Shown piece after piece: positions 1-7,383 of a DNA stretch of 15,371 bases. The position numbers and the translations under genes are program-made. Source of the DNA: an uncultured Oscillospiraceae bacterium (GTDB taxonomy: Bacteria > Bacillota > Clostridia > Oscillospirales > Ruminococcaceae); NCBI GenBank assembly GCA_947522735.1, contig CANNTZ010000059.1, forward strand, positions 1-15,371. Direction: 5' to 3'. Numbering within the stretch: the first letter of the stretch is position 1; each line of letters begins with the position of its first letter. The notes below the pieces were generated by a model that was not told the DNA's origin, made no database searches, and was given only the letters and a program-made list of their open reading frames with translations.

Positions 1-1
1 G

Positions 2-1129
2 GTGATACCGGAGACCAACCTGCACAGGCTGTCGGTCACATCGAACGATCCGTCGGACGCGTTCCGGGCGCTGCGCTTTTTGCTGGACAACTACGACGCC
101 GTGTCGGAGCACGTGTTCCAAAACGTTATACTGCGCGAGCTGGATGCGCCCACCGTGCCTACCGCACCCTCGAACCCGACGGATAAAAGCGAGATTGTGA
201 AGAAGGCGTTCCTCGCCGGAGCCGCCGCAATGACGCTGGCGGTGCTCGCCGTCGCTGCATTTTCGGATACTGTGCAGACGGGCGAGGCGGTGCGCCGCAG
301 GATAGACGCAAGGCTTTTCGCAACGATACACCACGAGAAAAAGCACAAAACGCTGCGCTCCCGATTCCGCCGCCGCAGCGGCTTGCTGATAACGATGCCT
401 ACGGCGAGCTTTTATTTCACAGAGGAGTTTGGCAAGCTCGCCTCAAAGGTGAGCCACGCCGCCGCAAAGAACGGCGAAAAGGTGTTGCTCGTCACAAGCG
501 TGGCGGAGCACGAGGGGAAATCCACAGTGGCGGCAAACCTCGCGCTGGCGCTTGCGCAGAACGGTAAAAGAGTGCTGCTGATCGACGCCGACCTCCACAA
601 GCCGACGCAGGCAAAGCTGTTCGACGTCAAGCCGACGCAAGAGCTGGCGGAGCTCCTTCGCGACACCGACGGCTACGAGCCGCAGCATCTGCCGCAGAAT
701 GAGCTGTGGGGCCTGTTCTCCACGCAGGAGCAGCCGGAAGCGTCGGAGCTGCTGACGGGCGGCGGGATGGAACGACTGCTCGAACGCGCAAAAGAGGATA
801 TGGACATTATAGTCGTCGATTCGCCGCCGGTTGCGATATTCACCGACGCCGAGGCGCTGGCGGATATCGCAGGGCTGTCGCTGCTGGTTGTTAAGCAGGA
901 CTGTGTGCCCGCCGGCAGGATAAACGACGCCGTAGACATGCTGGAGCAATGCGACGCACACTTCATCGGCTGCGTTTTCAACGACGCCCGCCGCTTGGTG
1001 CTTCCGTGGGGCCGCGGCGGCTACGGTTACGGCTATGGATACAGATACGGCTATGGCTACGGTCGAGGGTATGGCTACGGCTACGGCGGAAAACGCGCGG
1101 AGGATGGACATGGACGAGAGAAAGATTGA
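2..1129 (+). CDS. Wzz/BY-kinase fusion (tyrosine autokinase), 5' partial
   Basis: This is a membrane co-polymerase fused to a bacterial tyrosine kinase, of the type that controls exopolysaccharide or capsule chain length by cycles of autophosphorylation. The first ~60 codons look like the end of an extracytoplasmic Wzz domain. A proline-rich stretch (about 150-186) and a second membrane segment (about 200-264) follow. The cytoplasmic kinase has a Walker A variant (AEHEGKST, about 503-526), Walker A' (VLLIDAD, about 572-592), Walker B (IIVVDSPP, about 806-829) and a C-terminal Gly-Tyr tail with ten Tyr (about 1018-1089). The frame is open to the left edge and the first membrane segment is missing, so the GTG at position 2 is most likely internal and the gene begins outside the window. 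The last 20 bases overlap the next kinase gene. The family call is firm; the polysaccharide controlled is unknown. Confidence 0.88.
   Translation: MIPETNLHRLSVTSNDPSDAFRALRFLLDNYDAVSEHVFQNVILRELDAPTVPTAPSNPTDKSEIVKKAFLAGAAAMTLAVLAVAAFSDTVQTGEAVRRRIDARLFATIHHEKKHKTLRSRFRRRSGLLITMPTASFYFTEEFGKLASKVSHAAAKNGEKVLLVTSVAEHEGKSTVAANLALALAQNGKRVLLIDADLHKPTQAKLFDVKPTQELAELLRDTDGYEPQHLPQNELWGLFSTQEQPEASELLTGGGMERLLERAKEDMDIIVVDSPPVAIFTDAEALADIAGLSLLVVKQDCVPAGRINDAVDMLEQCDAHFIGCVFNDARRLVLPWGRGGYGYGYGYRYGYGYGRGYGYGYGGKRAEDGHGREKD
1012..1089 (+). repeat. GGN-TAY codon repeat (tyrosine tail of kinase 1)
   Basis: This is a run of six-base units of the form GGN TAY, broken by AGA and by CGA GGG codons, encoding ten tyrosines separated mostly by glycine. 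In BY-kinases the C-terminal tyrosine cluster is the autophosphorylation site. The DNA repeat is degenerate at the third codon positions. It shares short identical blocks (for example an 11-base match) with the matching repeat at 2443-2508. Confidence 0.85.
1099..1103 (+). promoter_or_regulatory. Ribosome binding site that decides the start of kinase 2
   Basis: GGAGG at 1099-1103 sits six bases before the ATG at 1110. It abuts the ATG at 1104 and is far from the ATG at 1035. This favours 1110 as the start and places the site inside the end of the kinase 1 coding sequence, so the two genes are probably translationally coupled. Confidence 0.7.
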
Positions 1130-2531
1130 CCGCGATGAGGGTGGCGCCATCGAGCTTAGCCGCCTTTTGGTGGAGCTTTTGGAGCTGCTGCGCCGCTTTT
1201 TCTGGGTTCCGATAGTAATGGCCGCCGTTTTTGCGGGGTTGCTCCTGTTTCGTGCGTGGCGCGGCTATACGCCGATGTACGAGAGTGAGGCGACCTTCAC
1301 GATACAGGTGGTGGACGGCGGCGGCTCCGATCTGCCCGGAAGCTACGACTACTACGACAAGGCGACCGCGGGGCAGCTCGGAAAGACCTTCCCGTATCTG
1401 ATACAGTCGGAGCTGATGTATAAAAAGCTGTGCCGGGCGATGGGCGTCGCAAGCATCGACGGCACGATCACGGCGCAGACGGTGGAAAACACAAACCTGT
1501 TTACGATAAGGGTACGCAGCCGGGATCCTGAAAAGGCGAAGGAAATACTGGAAAAGGTGATCAGGATATACCCGCAGATCGCGGATTATGTCATCGGCAA
1601 CACCGGCATGAACCTGCTGACCGAGCCGCAGAAGGCGGAAACGCCTTACAATCCGTTTCGCCCGGAGCGCAGCGCCGTGAAGGGCGCGGCCATAGGCGCG
1701 CTGCTCGGACTGGCGCTGCTGTGCATGTGCGCGGCGGCAAGAAAGGCGGTGCGCACCGCGGAGGATGTGCGTATCAAGCTAAACCAGCCGTGTCTTGCGG
1801 CGATACCCATGGTGGCGCTCAAGCACCGCGAGCTCTCCGCGCGCCAGTCACTGCTGATAAGCAACCGGCGTCTTTCCGGCGCGTTTCAGGAGAGTGTGCG
1901 CGGGCTGCGAATAAAGCTGCTAAAGGCCCTGCCGGACGACGGAAAATGCAAGACGCTGCTCGTGACCGGCACGATGCCCGGCGAGGGCAAAACCACCGTC
2001 GCAATCAATCTTGCGCTGTCGCTGAGTCAGAACGGCACGCAGGTTGTTCTGGTCGATCTCGATATGCGCAAGCCGTCGATCAAAAGGGCTCTCGGAATAA
2101 CCGAACGGTCCCGGTCGGAGCTGGAGCTGCTACAGCTTGGCGATACCTCGCTGAAGCTGCTCGCGGGAGACAAGACGGCCGGGGGCCTCCGCAGGATGGA
2201 TCCGAAGCAGCTTGACAACACGCTGGAAAAGCTGCGCGGAGTGTCGGATTATATCATTCTGGATACGCCGCCCTGCGGGCTGCTGGCGGATAGCTGCAAC
2301 GTGGCGCATAACGCGGATTACGCGATATATGTGGTAGGCAGCGGTATGGCCAAGACGTCGCACATCCTTGACGGAATGCAGTTTCTCTCCGATAGCGGCA
2401 CAAGCATTGTCGGCTGCGTGCTCAACGGAGTAAACAGATCCGGCGGAGGTTACGGATATGGGTATGGATACGGTTACAGATACGGGTACGGGTACGGCTA
2501 CAGAAGCGCATACCGGCGCGAAAAGGGATGA
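1110..2531 (+). CDS. Wzz/BY-kinase fusion (tyrosine autokinase), complete
   Basis: This 473-residue protein carries both halves of a polysaccharide co-polymerase/tyrosine autokinase. Visible parts are a first membrane segment at about residues 30-47, an extracytoplasmic Wzz region to about 180, a proline-containing motif (TPYNPFRPERS) leading into a second membrane segment at about 192-212, and a kinase domain. The kinase shows Walker A (GEGKTT, 291-296), Walker A' (VDLD, 315-318), Walker B (ILDTPP, with Asp385) and a Gly-Tyr tail with ten Tyr (about 446-468). A fused Wzz plus kinase is the usual Gram-negative layout; many Gram-positives split it into separate adaptor and kinase proteins. The start at 1110 is chosen from GGAGG at 1099-1103. 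It is paralogous to the preceding gene but clearly divergent, so the duplication is not recent. It may phosphorylate itself, its neighbour, or other sugar-polymer enzymes. Confidence 0.9.
   Translation: MDERKIDRDEGGAIELSRLLVELLELLRRFFWVPIVMAAVFAGLLLFRAWRGYTPMYESEATFTIQVVDGGGSDLPGSYDYYDKATAGQLGKTFPYLIQSELMYKKLCRAMGVASIDGTITAQTVENTNLFTIRVRSRDPEKAKEILEKVIRIYPQIADYVIGNTGMNLLTEPQKAETPYNPFRPERSAVKGAAIGALLGLALLCMCAAARKAVRTAEDVRIKLNQPCLAAIPMVALKHRELSARQSLLISNRRLSGAFQESVRGLRIKLLKALPDDGKCKTLLVTGTMPGEGKTTVAINLALSLSQNGTQVVLVDLDMRKPSIKRALGITERSRSELELLQLGDTSLKLLAGDKTAGGLRRMDPKQLDNTLEKLRGVSDYIILDTPPCGLLADSCNVAHNADYAIYVVGSGMAKTSHILDGMQFLSDSGTSIVGCVLNGVNRSGGGYGYGYGYGYRYGYGYGYRSAYRREKG
2443..2508 (+). repeat. 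GGN-TAY codon repeat (tyrosine tail of kinase 2)
   Basis: This is a six-base GGN TAY repeat interrupted by one AGA codon. It encodes nine tyrosines, and a tenth follows shortly after at 2511. It matches the kinase 1 tail in layout and tyrosine number. As a short tandem repeat inside a gene it could change length by slippage in whole-codon steps without breaking the frame. Confidence 0.85.
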
Positions 2532-2594
2532 TAGCGGAGAATTTTGCGGAGAGCAACCCTTTTCCGGCGGCAAACGGTGAGGCGGGTGCAGGGC

Positions 2595-3047
2595 GTGAAG
2601 CGCATTGTCGATATTGATGAATATATGGCGCAGGCGGAGGGGCTGCTTGCCGCCGGCGAGCGGATATGTGTGCCGGTGACGGGCGGGAGCATGTCGCCGT
2701 TTCTGGTCGGCGGCCGGGATCATGTGCTGCTGCAAGCGCCGCCGAAGACGGTTGCGCGCGGGGATATGGCGCTGTTCCGGCGCAAAGACGGAGGATATGT
2801 GCTGCACAGAGTCATACGTGTGTGTGAGGACGGGCTGTATCTTGTCGGCGACGGCCAGCGCGAGCTCGAAGGGCCGGTCGCGCCGGAGCAGGTGCTGGCG
2901 GTGGCGACGAACGCCTGCCGCAAGGGGCGCTGGATTGGGCGCGGCGACTTCTGGTGGGACTTTTTTGCGGGCGCATGGCTGACGCTGCTGCCGCTCAGGA
3001 CCGGGCTGCGCCGGAGGGCGCGGATAATTCCGAAACGATGGAGATGA
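2595..3047 (+). CDS. S24/S26 family signal-peptidase-like protein
   Basis: This is a small serine peptidase-like protein of the S24/S26 group. The sequence shows the nucleophile motif GGSMSPFL soon after the N-terminus, then RGDMALFRR, then YVLHRV with a His where many bacterial type I signal peptidases have a Lys, then a GDGQ box. The Ser/His pattern is the one known from SipW/ER-type signal peptidases. I see no clear membrane segment; the C-terminus (WWDFFAGAWLTLLP) may be amphipathic. The GTG at 2595 gives a 150-residue protein beginning MKRIVDIDEY, which fits the family best, with a GGCGGG site eight bases before it. A longer form from TTG at 2544 (GGAG at 2536-2539) is possible. The stop is four bases before the ABC exporter start, so the two are likely co-translated. 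Substrate unknown. Confidence 0.78.
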   Translation: MKRIVDIDEYMAQAEGLLAAGERICVPVTGGSMSPFLVGGRDHVLLQAPPKTVARGDMALFRRKDGGYVLHRVIRVCEDGLYLVGDGQRELEGPVAPEQVLAVATNACRKGRWIGRGDFWWDFFAGAWLTLLPLRTGLRRRARIIPKRWR

Positions 3048-3051
3048 GCGA

Positions 3052-4842
3052 ATGGCGGATAAAGATACGCGGCCCAAAAGGCTGCTCGGCTCCGAGGCGC
3101 TGGGCGTGCTGGCCGGACGGCTGCGAGACGGCACCTTCTCGGAGCTGCTGAGCGACTGGCGGTGGATATTGACCTATACCGGGCGCTACCGCTGGATGGT
3201 GCTCGCGTATACGCTGCTCGGCGTCGCGAGCGCGTCGTTCGGCATAGTGTCCGCCGTCGCAGGGAAATATACGATAGATATCATCACCGGCTATCAGCGG
3301 TCGCGGCTGTGGCTTGTAATCGCGATAATGCTCGGCTCGTCGGTGATGAGCCTGCTGCTGCGCAGCGCCGTGTCGCGCATATCGACGCGGATATCGCTGC
3401 GCGTCAACAACGACATCCGTGCAGAGGTGTTTGACCGGGTGCTTGAAGCGGACTGGGCGCAGCTCAACCGCTTATCGAGCGGCGACCTGCTCAGCCGTAT
3501 CGGAACCGACGCGGTGACGGTGGCCGGAAACGCGATAAACTGGCTGCCTGAGCTGATCATCACAATATACACCTTCATCGCGACGCTTGCGGTGATACTC
3601 TGGTACGACCGGGTTATGGCGCTTATAGCGCTTGCAAGCGCGCCGTTTCTGCTGCTCAGCTCGCGCAGGCTGCTCAGGAGGCTGAAGGGCTATAACGAGG
3701 AGGTACGCCGTCAAAGCAGCGAGCTGATGGCCTACGAGACGGAGACGCTGCACAACCTCGATTCCATCAAGGGCTTCGGCGTGACGCAGCGATACGGCGC
3801 CGGACTTCGCGAGCGGCAGGAGCGCTTTCGCGAGACGAGCCTCGAATACAACCTGTTCAGCATCCGCACCGAGGCCGCGCTGTCGCTGCTCGGTTCGGCG
3901 GTGCAGATGGCGGGGTTTTGTTATTGTCTTTACCTGCTCTGGTCCGGAAGGATATTATACGGCACGATGACGCTGTTTATGTCGCAGAGCGTCAAGCTGT
4001 CGTCCGCCTTCGATTCGCTGGCGCGCATGGCGCCGGGATTTCTGAGCGCGGCGGTGTCGGCGCACCGCGTGCGGGAGCTGACCGAGCTTCCCGCGGAGCC
4101 GCAGCTTCCGGAGAGCGAAGCGCTGACGGCCAATTCGTCGAGGGGCGTTTCGGTGCGCATGGAGAGCGTGCAATTTGGCTATCAGCCGGGCGCGGCGGTG
4201 CTCTTCGGGGTCGAGCTCAGCGCGTCGCCGGGCGAGATTGTGGCGCTAATCGGGCCGTCTGGAGGCGGCAAGACGACGATGCTGCGGTTGATTCTCGGGC
4301 TGGTGCAGCCGGATGAGGGACGAGTGCTGCTTCAGGGCGAGGACGGCGTGGAGGCGGAGGCGAACGCCGCGCTGCGCGGTTGCTTTTCATATGTGCCGCA
4401 GGGCAACACGATGATCTCCGGGACGGTTGCGGATAATCTGCGGATGGTGCGGCCGGACGCTTCCGACGAGGAGCTGGAGCAGGCGCTGCGGACGGTGTGC
4501 GCGTGGGAATTTGTCAGCGAGATGCCGTGCGGGCTTTACGGAAGCGTGGGTGAGCGCGGGCACGGGCTGTCAGAGGGACAGGCGCAGCGCATTGCCATAG
4601 CGCGGGCGGTGCTGCGAGGCGCGCCGGTGCTGCTGATGGATGAGGCGACCTCGGCGCTGGACGAGGCGACGGAACGCCGTGTGCTGCGCGGGCTGATGCA
4701 GAGTATGCCGCGCCGCACCTGCATCGTGACGACGCACCGGCCGAGCGTGATCGGGCTGTGCGACAGGATATACCGCGTATCCGACGGCGCAGTGACGGAG
4801 ATAACGGACGCCGACGCAAAGCGGGAGGCGATGGAATTTTGA
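3052..4842 (+). CDS. ABC exporter (fused membrane and ATPase domains)
   Basis: This 596-residue half-transporter is of the exporter type and probably works as a homodimer. About six membrane segments lie between residues 40 and 320. The ATPase domain follows, with Walker A (GPSGGGKTT, 401-409), Q-loop Gln450, signature LSEGQ (506-510), Walker B (VLLMDE, 526-531), the SALDE D-loop, and the switch His562. All catalytic motifs are intact. There is no N-terminal C39 peptidase domain, so any substrate cleavage would come from another protein, and the adjacent S24/S26 peptidase is the obvious candidate. GGAG at 3040-3043 lies eight bases before the ATG at 3052, and the upstream gene ends four bases before it. 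The substrate (peptide, lipid or drug) cannot be told from the sequence. Confidence 0.92.
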   Translation: MADKDTRPKRLLGSEALGVLAGRLRDGTFSELLSDWRWILTYTGRYRWMVLAYTLLGVASASFGIVSAVAGKYTIDIITGYQRSRLWLVIAIMLGSSVMSLLLRSAVSRISTRISLRVNNDIRAEVFDRVLEADWAQLNRLSSGDLLSRIGTDAVTVAGNAINWLPELIITIYTFIATLAVILWYDRVMALIALASAPFLLLSSRRLLRRLKGYNEEVRRQSSELMAYETETLHNLDSIKGFGVTQRYGAGLRERQERFRETSLEYNLFSIRTEAALSLLGSAVQMAGFCYCLYLLWSGRILYGTMTLFMSQSVKLSSAFDSLARMAPGFLSAAVSAHRVRELTELPAEPQLPESEALTANSSRGVSVRMESVQFGYQPGAAVLFGVELSASPGEIVALIGPSGGGKTTMLRLILGLVQPDEGRVLLQGEDGVEAEANAALRGCFSYVPQGNTMISGTVADNLRMVRPDASDEELEQALRTVCAWEFVSEMPCGLYGSVGERGHGLSEGQAQRIAIARAVLRGAPVLLMDEATSALDEATERRVLRGLMQSMPRRTCIVTTHRPSVIGLCDRIYRVSDGAVTEITDADAKREAMEF

Positions 4843-4964
4843 GCGGCACTGAGCACGCGAGAGGCGCGGTCAGGCTGACGGTGACGAGGAGCCGCTGCAA
4901 AGGGGGCGGCGGGCTTGTCGTGGAGGATATCTGCCCCAGCTCCGCCACGAGCTGTGGAACATGA
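4839..4964 (+). CDS. Possible 41-residue small protein overlapping the exporter stop
   Basis: A TTG at 4839-4841 overlaps the exporter stop codon and has GGGAGG at 4823-4828, ten bases upstream. The frame gives 41 residues with three cysteines (CKGGGG, EDICPSS, ATSCGT) and no membrane segment. Position and ribosome site would suit a small exported peptide. The composition is equally what random GC-rich DNA gives, and I recognise no family. It could also be the start of a decayed gene, because the frame two bases on stays open into the terminator at 5087-5133. Low confidence. Confidence 0.2.
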   Translation: MSGTEHARGAVRLTVTRSRCKGGGGLVVEDICPSSATSCGT

Positions 4965-5086
4965 TCTATCCGAGCGTCTGCGCGTTGTTGAACGGCGGCG
5001 GGGTTGATTTCGGAGAGACGGTTCGAGGCGTGCTGTCCGGACGGCGGACGGGTGCGCATACGCGGCGAAACGGCGGCGGAATGATG
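4965..5086. other. GC-rich gap between exporter and terminator, possibly decayed coding DNA
   Basis: A frame beginning at ATG 4961 (ATGA overlap with the small frame before it) stays open through here, with plausible protein-like stretches such as HELWNMIYPSV just around its start. It has no stop before the terminator hairpin and runs on into the 3' end of metG on the other strand. It is therefore unlikely to be an intact gene. A remnant of a gene that once followed the exporter is possible but unproven. Confidence 0.3.
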
Positions 5087-5133
5087 AAAAAAGCGGCTGC
5101 GCAGTGGAAAAATCCTTTGCGCAGCCGCTTTTT
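5087..5133. terminator. Bidirectional rho-independent terminator
   Basis: The arms AAAAAGCGGCTGCGCA and TGCGCAGCCGCTTTTT are perfectly complementary, with a 14-base loop. The T-run on the + strand serves the kinase-exporter run. The A-run at the left arm gives a T-run on the - strand for metG. It lies between the two convergent units. Confidence 0.93.
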
Positions 5134-5156
5134 ATGCGGTCATATCGGATTTGCGG

Positions 5157-7118
5157 TCAGCAGAGCTTCGCGCCCGCGGGGATGGAGTCGCTGACTATCA
5201 TGAGATTCAGCTTTTCCTCGCCTTTTTCGGTGTGAACGGCGCTGATCAGCATACCGCAGGATTCGCGGCCCATCTTCTTTCTGGGCGGCAGATTGACTAT
5301 CGCAACCAGCGTCTTGCCGATAAGCTCCTCCGGCTTGTAGTATTTCGCGATGCCGGAGAGTATCTGGCGGTCGGTCCCGGAGCCGTCGTCAAGGGTGAAT
5401 TGCAGCAGCTTGTCGCTCTTTTTTACCGGCTGGCAGTCCTTGACCTTCACCGCGCGCAGGTCGCTTTTGCAGAAGGTGTCAAAATCGACCTGCTCTTCGG
5501 AATAGGGCTCGACCTCTATCGCAGGAAGCGTTGCCCTTTTCTTTGCCTCGTTGAAAGCGTCGATCTCCGCTATCTTCTTTGCCGGGTCAAGGCGCGCAAA
5601 GAGGATAGCGGCCGCGCCGGTTTTGCTTCCGGCGGTGAGTCCGCCAAAGGCGGTCAGGCTTTCGAGACCGCCGTTTTCCACGCCGAGCTGCGCGAGCATA
5701 CGGTCGGAGGTTTCGGGGAGGAAGGGCTTGAGGGCGATGGCGGCGAAACGGATGGCCTCGAGCAGGTTGTAGAGGACGGTGCCGAGGCGCTCGCGGCGGT
5801 CATCGGTCTTGGCAAGGGACCACGGGGTGGTCTCGTCGATATACTTGTTGGCGCGGCGCAGCAGCGTGAATATCTCGTCGATGGCCTCCGCGACCTTCAA
5901 CTCGTTCATCTTCGTCCCGACCCTGCCGGGCATTGCCAGCGCGACGGCCTTCAGCTCGTCGTCAAGCGCTTCCGGCGCGGACGGGGACTGAATTACGCCG
6001 CCGAAATATTTGTCGTTCATCGCGATGGTGCGGTTGACAAGGTTGCCGAGAATGTTCGCCAGGTCGCTGTTGACGCGCTCGATGATAAGCTCGTAGGTCA
6101 TGATGCCGTCGGCGGCAAAGGGGATCTCGTGCAGCAGAAAGTAACGCACGGCGTCCACGCCGAACAGCTCGACAAGGTCGTCGGCATAGATCACGTTGCC
6201 AAGGCTCTTGGACATTTTGTCGCCCTTGACCAGCAGCCACGGATGGCCGAACACCTGCCGGGGCAGCTCCTCGCCGAGGCTCATAAGGAAGATGGGCCAG
6301 TAGATGGTGTGGAAGCGGACGATGTCCTTGCCGATCAGATGGAGGTCGGCGGGCCAGAACCTCTTATAGTGCTCGTCGGAGTTTCCGTCGGGATCGTAGC
6401 CGCAGAAGGTGATATAGTTGCTCAGCGCGTCCAGCCATACATAGCTGACGTGGCCGGGCGCAAAATCCAGCGGCACGCCCCATGTGAAGCTGGAGCGGGA
6501 TACGCACAGATCCTGAAGTCCGGGCTTGAGAAAGTTGTTGACCATCTCGTTCTTGCGGCTTTCAGGCTGGATAAATTCGGGGTGTGCCTCGATGTGCTTC
6601 ATCAGCCTGTCAGCGTATTTGCTCATCCTGAAGAAGTAAGCCTCCTCCTCGGCATCGGTGCATTCGCGGCCGCAGTCGGGGCATTTGCCGTCCACAAGCT
6701 GGCTCTCTGTCCAGAAGCTCTCGCAGGGCGTGCAGTATTTGCCGCTGTATTTGCTCTTGTAGATGTCGCCGTTTTCATACATCCGGCGGAAGATCCTCTG
6801 CACCTTCGCCTTGTGCTCGGGGTCGGTCGTGCGGACAAAACGGTCGTAGGTTGTGTTCATCAGGTCCCAAATGCTCTTGATTTCGGCGGCCTCTCTGTCC
6901 ACGTATTCCTGTGGGGTTATCCCCGCCGCCTCAGCCTTCTGCTGTATCTTCTGGCCGTGCTCGTCGGTGCCGGTCTGGAAGTATACATCGTAGCCCTGCT
7001 GGCGCTTATAGCGCGCGATAGCGTCGGCAAGCACAATCTCATAGGTGTTGCCGATGTGCGGCTTTGCCGACGCATAGGCGATGGCGGTTGAGATATAATA
7101 GGGCTTCTTTTCGCTCAT
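5157..7118 (-). CDS. metG: Methionyl-tRNA synthetase
   Basis: This enzyme charges tRNA-Met with methionine at the expense of ATP in the cytoplasm. The 653-residue protein has the class I HIGH-type motif (PHIGN, His21-Asn24), a zinc knuckle with Cys129/Cys132 and Cys146/Cys149, the KMSKS motif (301-305), and a C-terminal EMAP/Trbp-like tRNA-binding domain (about 550-653, including PPRKKMG). This is the long dimeric form, with normal length. The ATG at 7118 has GGAGA a few bases upstream. The frame stays open far upstream, but that DNA is the T-box leader, so the longer reading is not real. Expression should respond to uncharged tRNA-Met through the leader at 7135-7377. It stands alone on this strand. 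Confidence 0.97.
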   Translation of the reverse strand: MSEKKPYYISTAIAYASAKPHIGNTYEIVLADAIARYKRQQGYDVYFQTGTDEHGQKIQQKAEAAGITPQEYVDREAAEIKSIWDLMNTTYDRFVRTTDPEHKAKVQRIFRRMYENGDIYKSKYSGKYCTPCESFWTESQLVDGKCPDCGRECTDAEEEAYFFRMSKYADRLMKHIEAHPEFIQPESRKNEMVNNFLKPGLQDLCVSRSSFTWGVPLDFAPGHVSYVWLDALSNYITFCGYDPDGNSDEHYKRFWPADLHLIGKDIVRFHTIYWPIFLMSLGEELPRQVFGHPWLLVKGDKMSKSLGNVIYADDLVELFGVDAVRYFLLHEIPFAADGIMTYELIIERVNSDLANILGNLVNRTIAMNDKYFGGVIQSPSAPEALDDELKAVALAMPGRVGTKMNELKVAEAIDEIFTLLRRANKYIDETTPWSLAKTDDRRERLGTVLYNLLEAIRFAAIALKPFLPETSDRMLAQLGVENGGLESLTAFGGLTAGSKTGAAAILFARLDPAKKIAEIDAFNEAKKRATLPAIEVEPYSEEQVDFDTFCKSDLRAVKVKDCQPVKKSDKLLQFTLDDGSGTDRQILSGIAKYYKPEELIGKTLVAIVNLPPRKKMGRESCGMLISAVHTEKGEEKLNLMIVSDSIPAGAKLC

Positions 7119-7134
7119 GGTGTTCTCCTTTCCC

Positions 7135-7171
7135 AAAAAAGAAATCGCCCGTGGGAGCATCCCAAGGGCGA
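7135..7171 (-). terminator. T-box leader terminator hairpin
   Basis: Read on the minus strand, TCGCCC pairs with GGGCGA and TGGGA with TCCCA around a three-base loop. A run of Ts (TTTCTTTTTT) follows. It lies directly between the T-box sequence and the metG ribosome site and would stop transcription when tRNA-Met is charged. Confidence 0.9.
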
Positions 7172-7377
7172 CAAATAATTGACGCGGTACCACCTTGATT
7201 CGCAGCTTTCGCTGCCTCAAAAAGCGCTTTAACGGGCGCGCCCGGGAACGGCTGACTATTCGCCGCTCCGGCTCCAAGGCCATGTTCCGCCGGTTCATTC
7301 CCACCCCCTCGCACCGTCCGGGGCTCTCTGTAGGGTATCCGCGACGTACTCTCCTCTTCACAGCTTTTGTATCGATA
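7135..7377 (-). promoter_or_regulatory. T-box riboswitch controlling metG
   Basis: The leader RNA carries the T-box sequence AAGGTGGTACCGCG (minus strand, 7196-7183), which pairs with the free CCA end of uncharged tRNA. A terminator follows at once. Further upstream are Stem I hallmarks: AGTA after GAGAG, and CAGAGAG near the distal part. A GGAATGAAC stretch contains an ATG (minus strand, 7298-7296) in the place expected for the specifier codon, with the usual following A. AUG matches the methionine enzyme downstream. Transcription probably begins near 7377. The specifier assignment is by eye; a second ATG at 7283-7281 is less well placed. Confidence 0.92.
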
Positions 7378-7383
7378 CAAACT

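Noticed and set aside
2..4. GTG as the true start of the first kinase
   Set aside because: The frame is open to the edge and the first membrane segment and most of the Wzz domain are missing, so the gene almost certainly begins outside the window.
1035..1109. A longer start for kinase 2 inside the tyrosine-tail repeat of kinase 1
   Set aside because: The extra residues (MDTDTAMAT...) are just the GGN-TAY repeat read in another frame, and the good ribosome site serves the ATG at 1110.
1012..2508. CRISPR-like or regulatory repeats
   Set aside because: The repeated units are in-frame Gly-Tyr codons inside kinase genes, with no spacers.
2130..3134. A 334-codon minus-strand frame
   Set aside because: It is a shadow across the kinase 2 end, the peptidase and the exporter start, with no family features of its own.
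4961..5194. A 77-codon gene after the exporter
   Set aside because: It runs through the bidirectional terminator and into the 3' end of metG.
5151..7091. A 646-codon plus-strand frame
   Set aside because: It is antisense to metG, whose motifs are complete. GC-rich codon bias keeps the opposite frame open.
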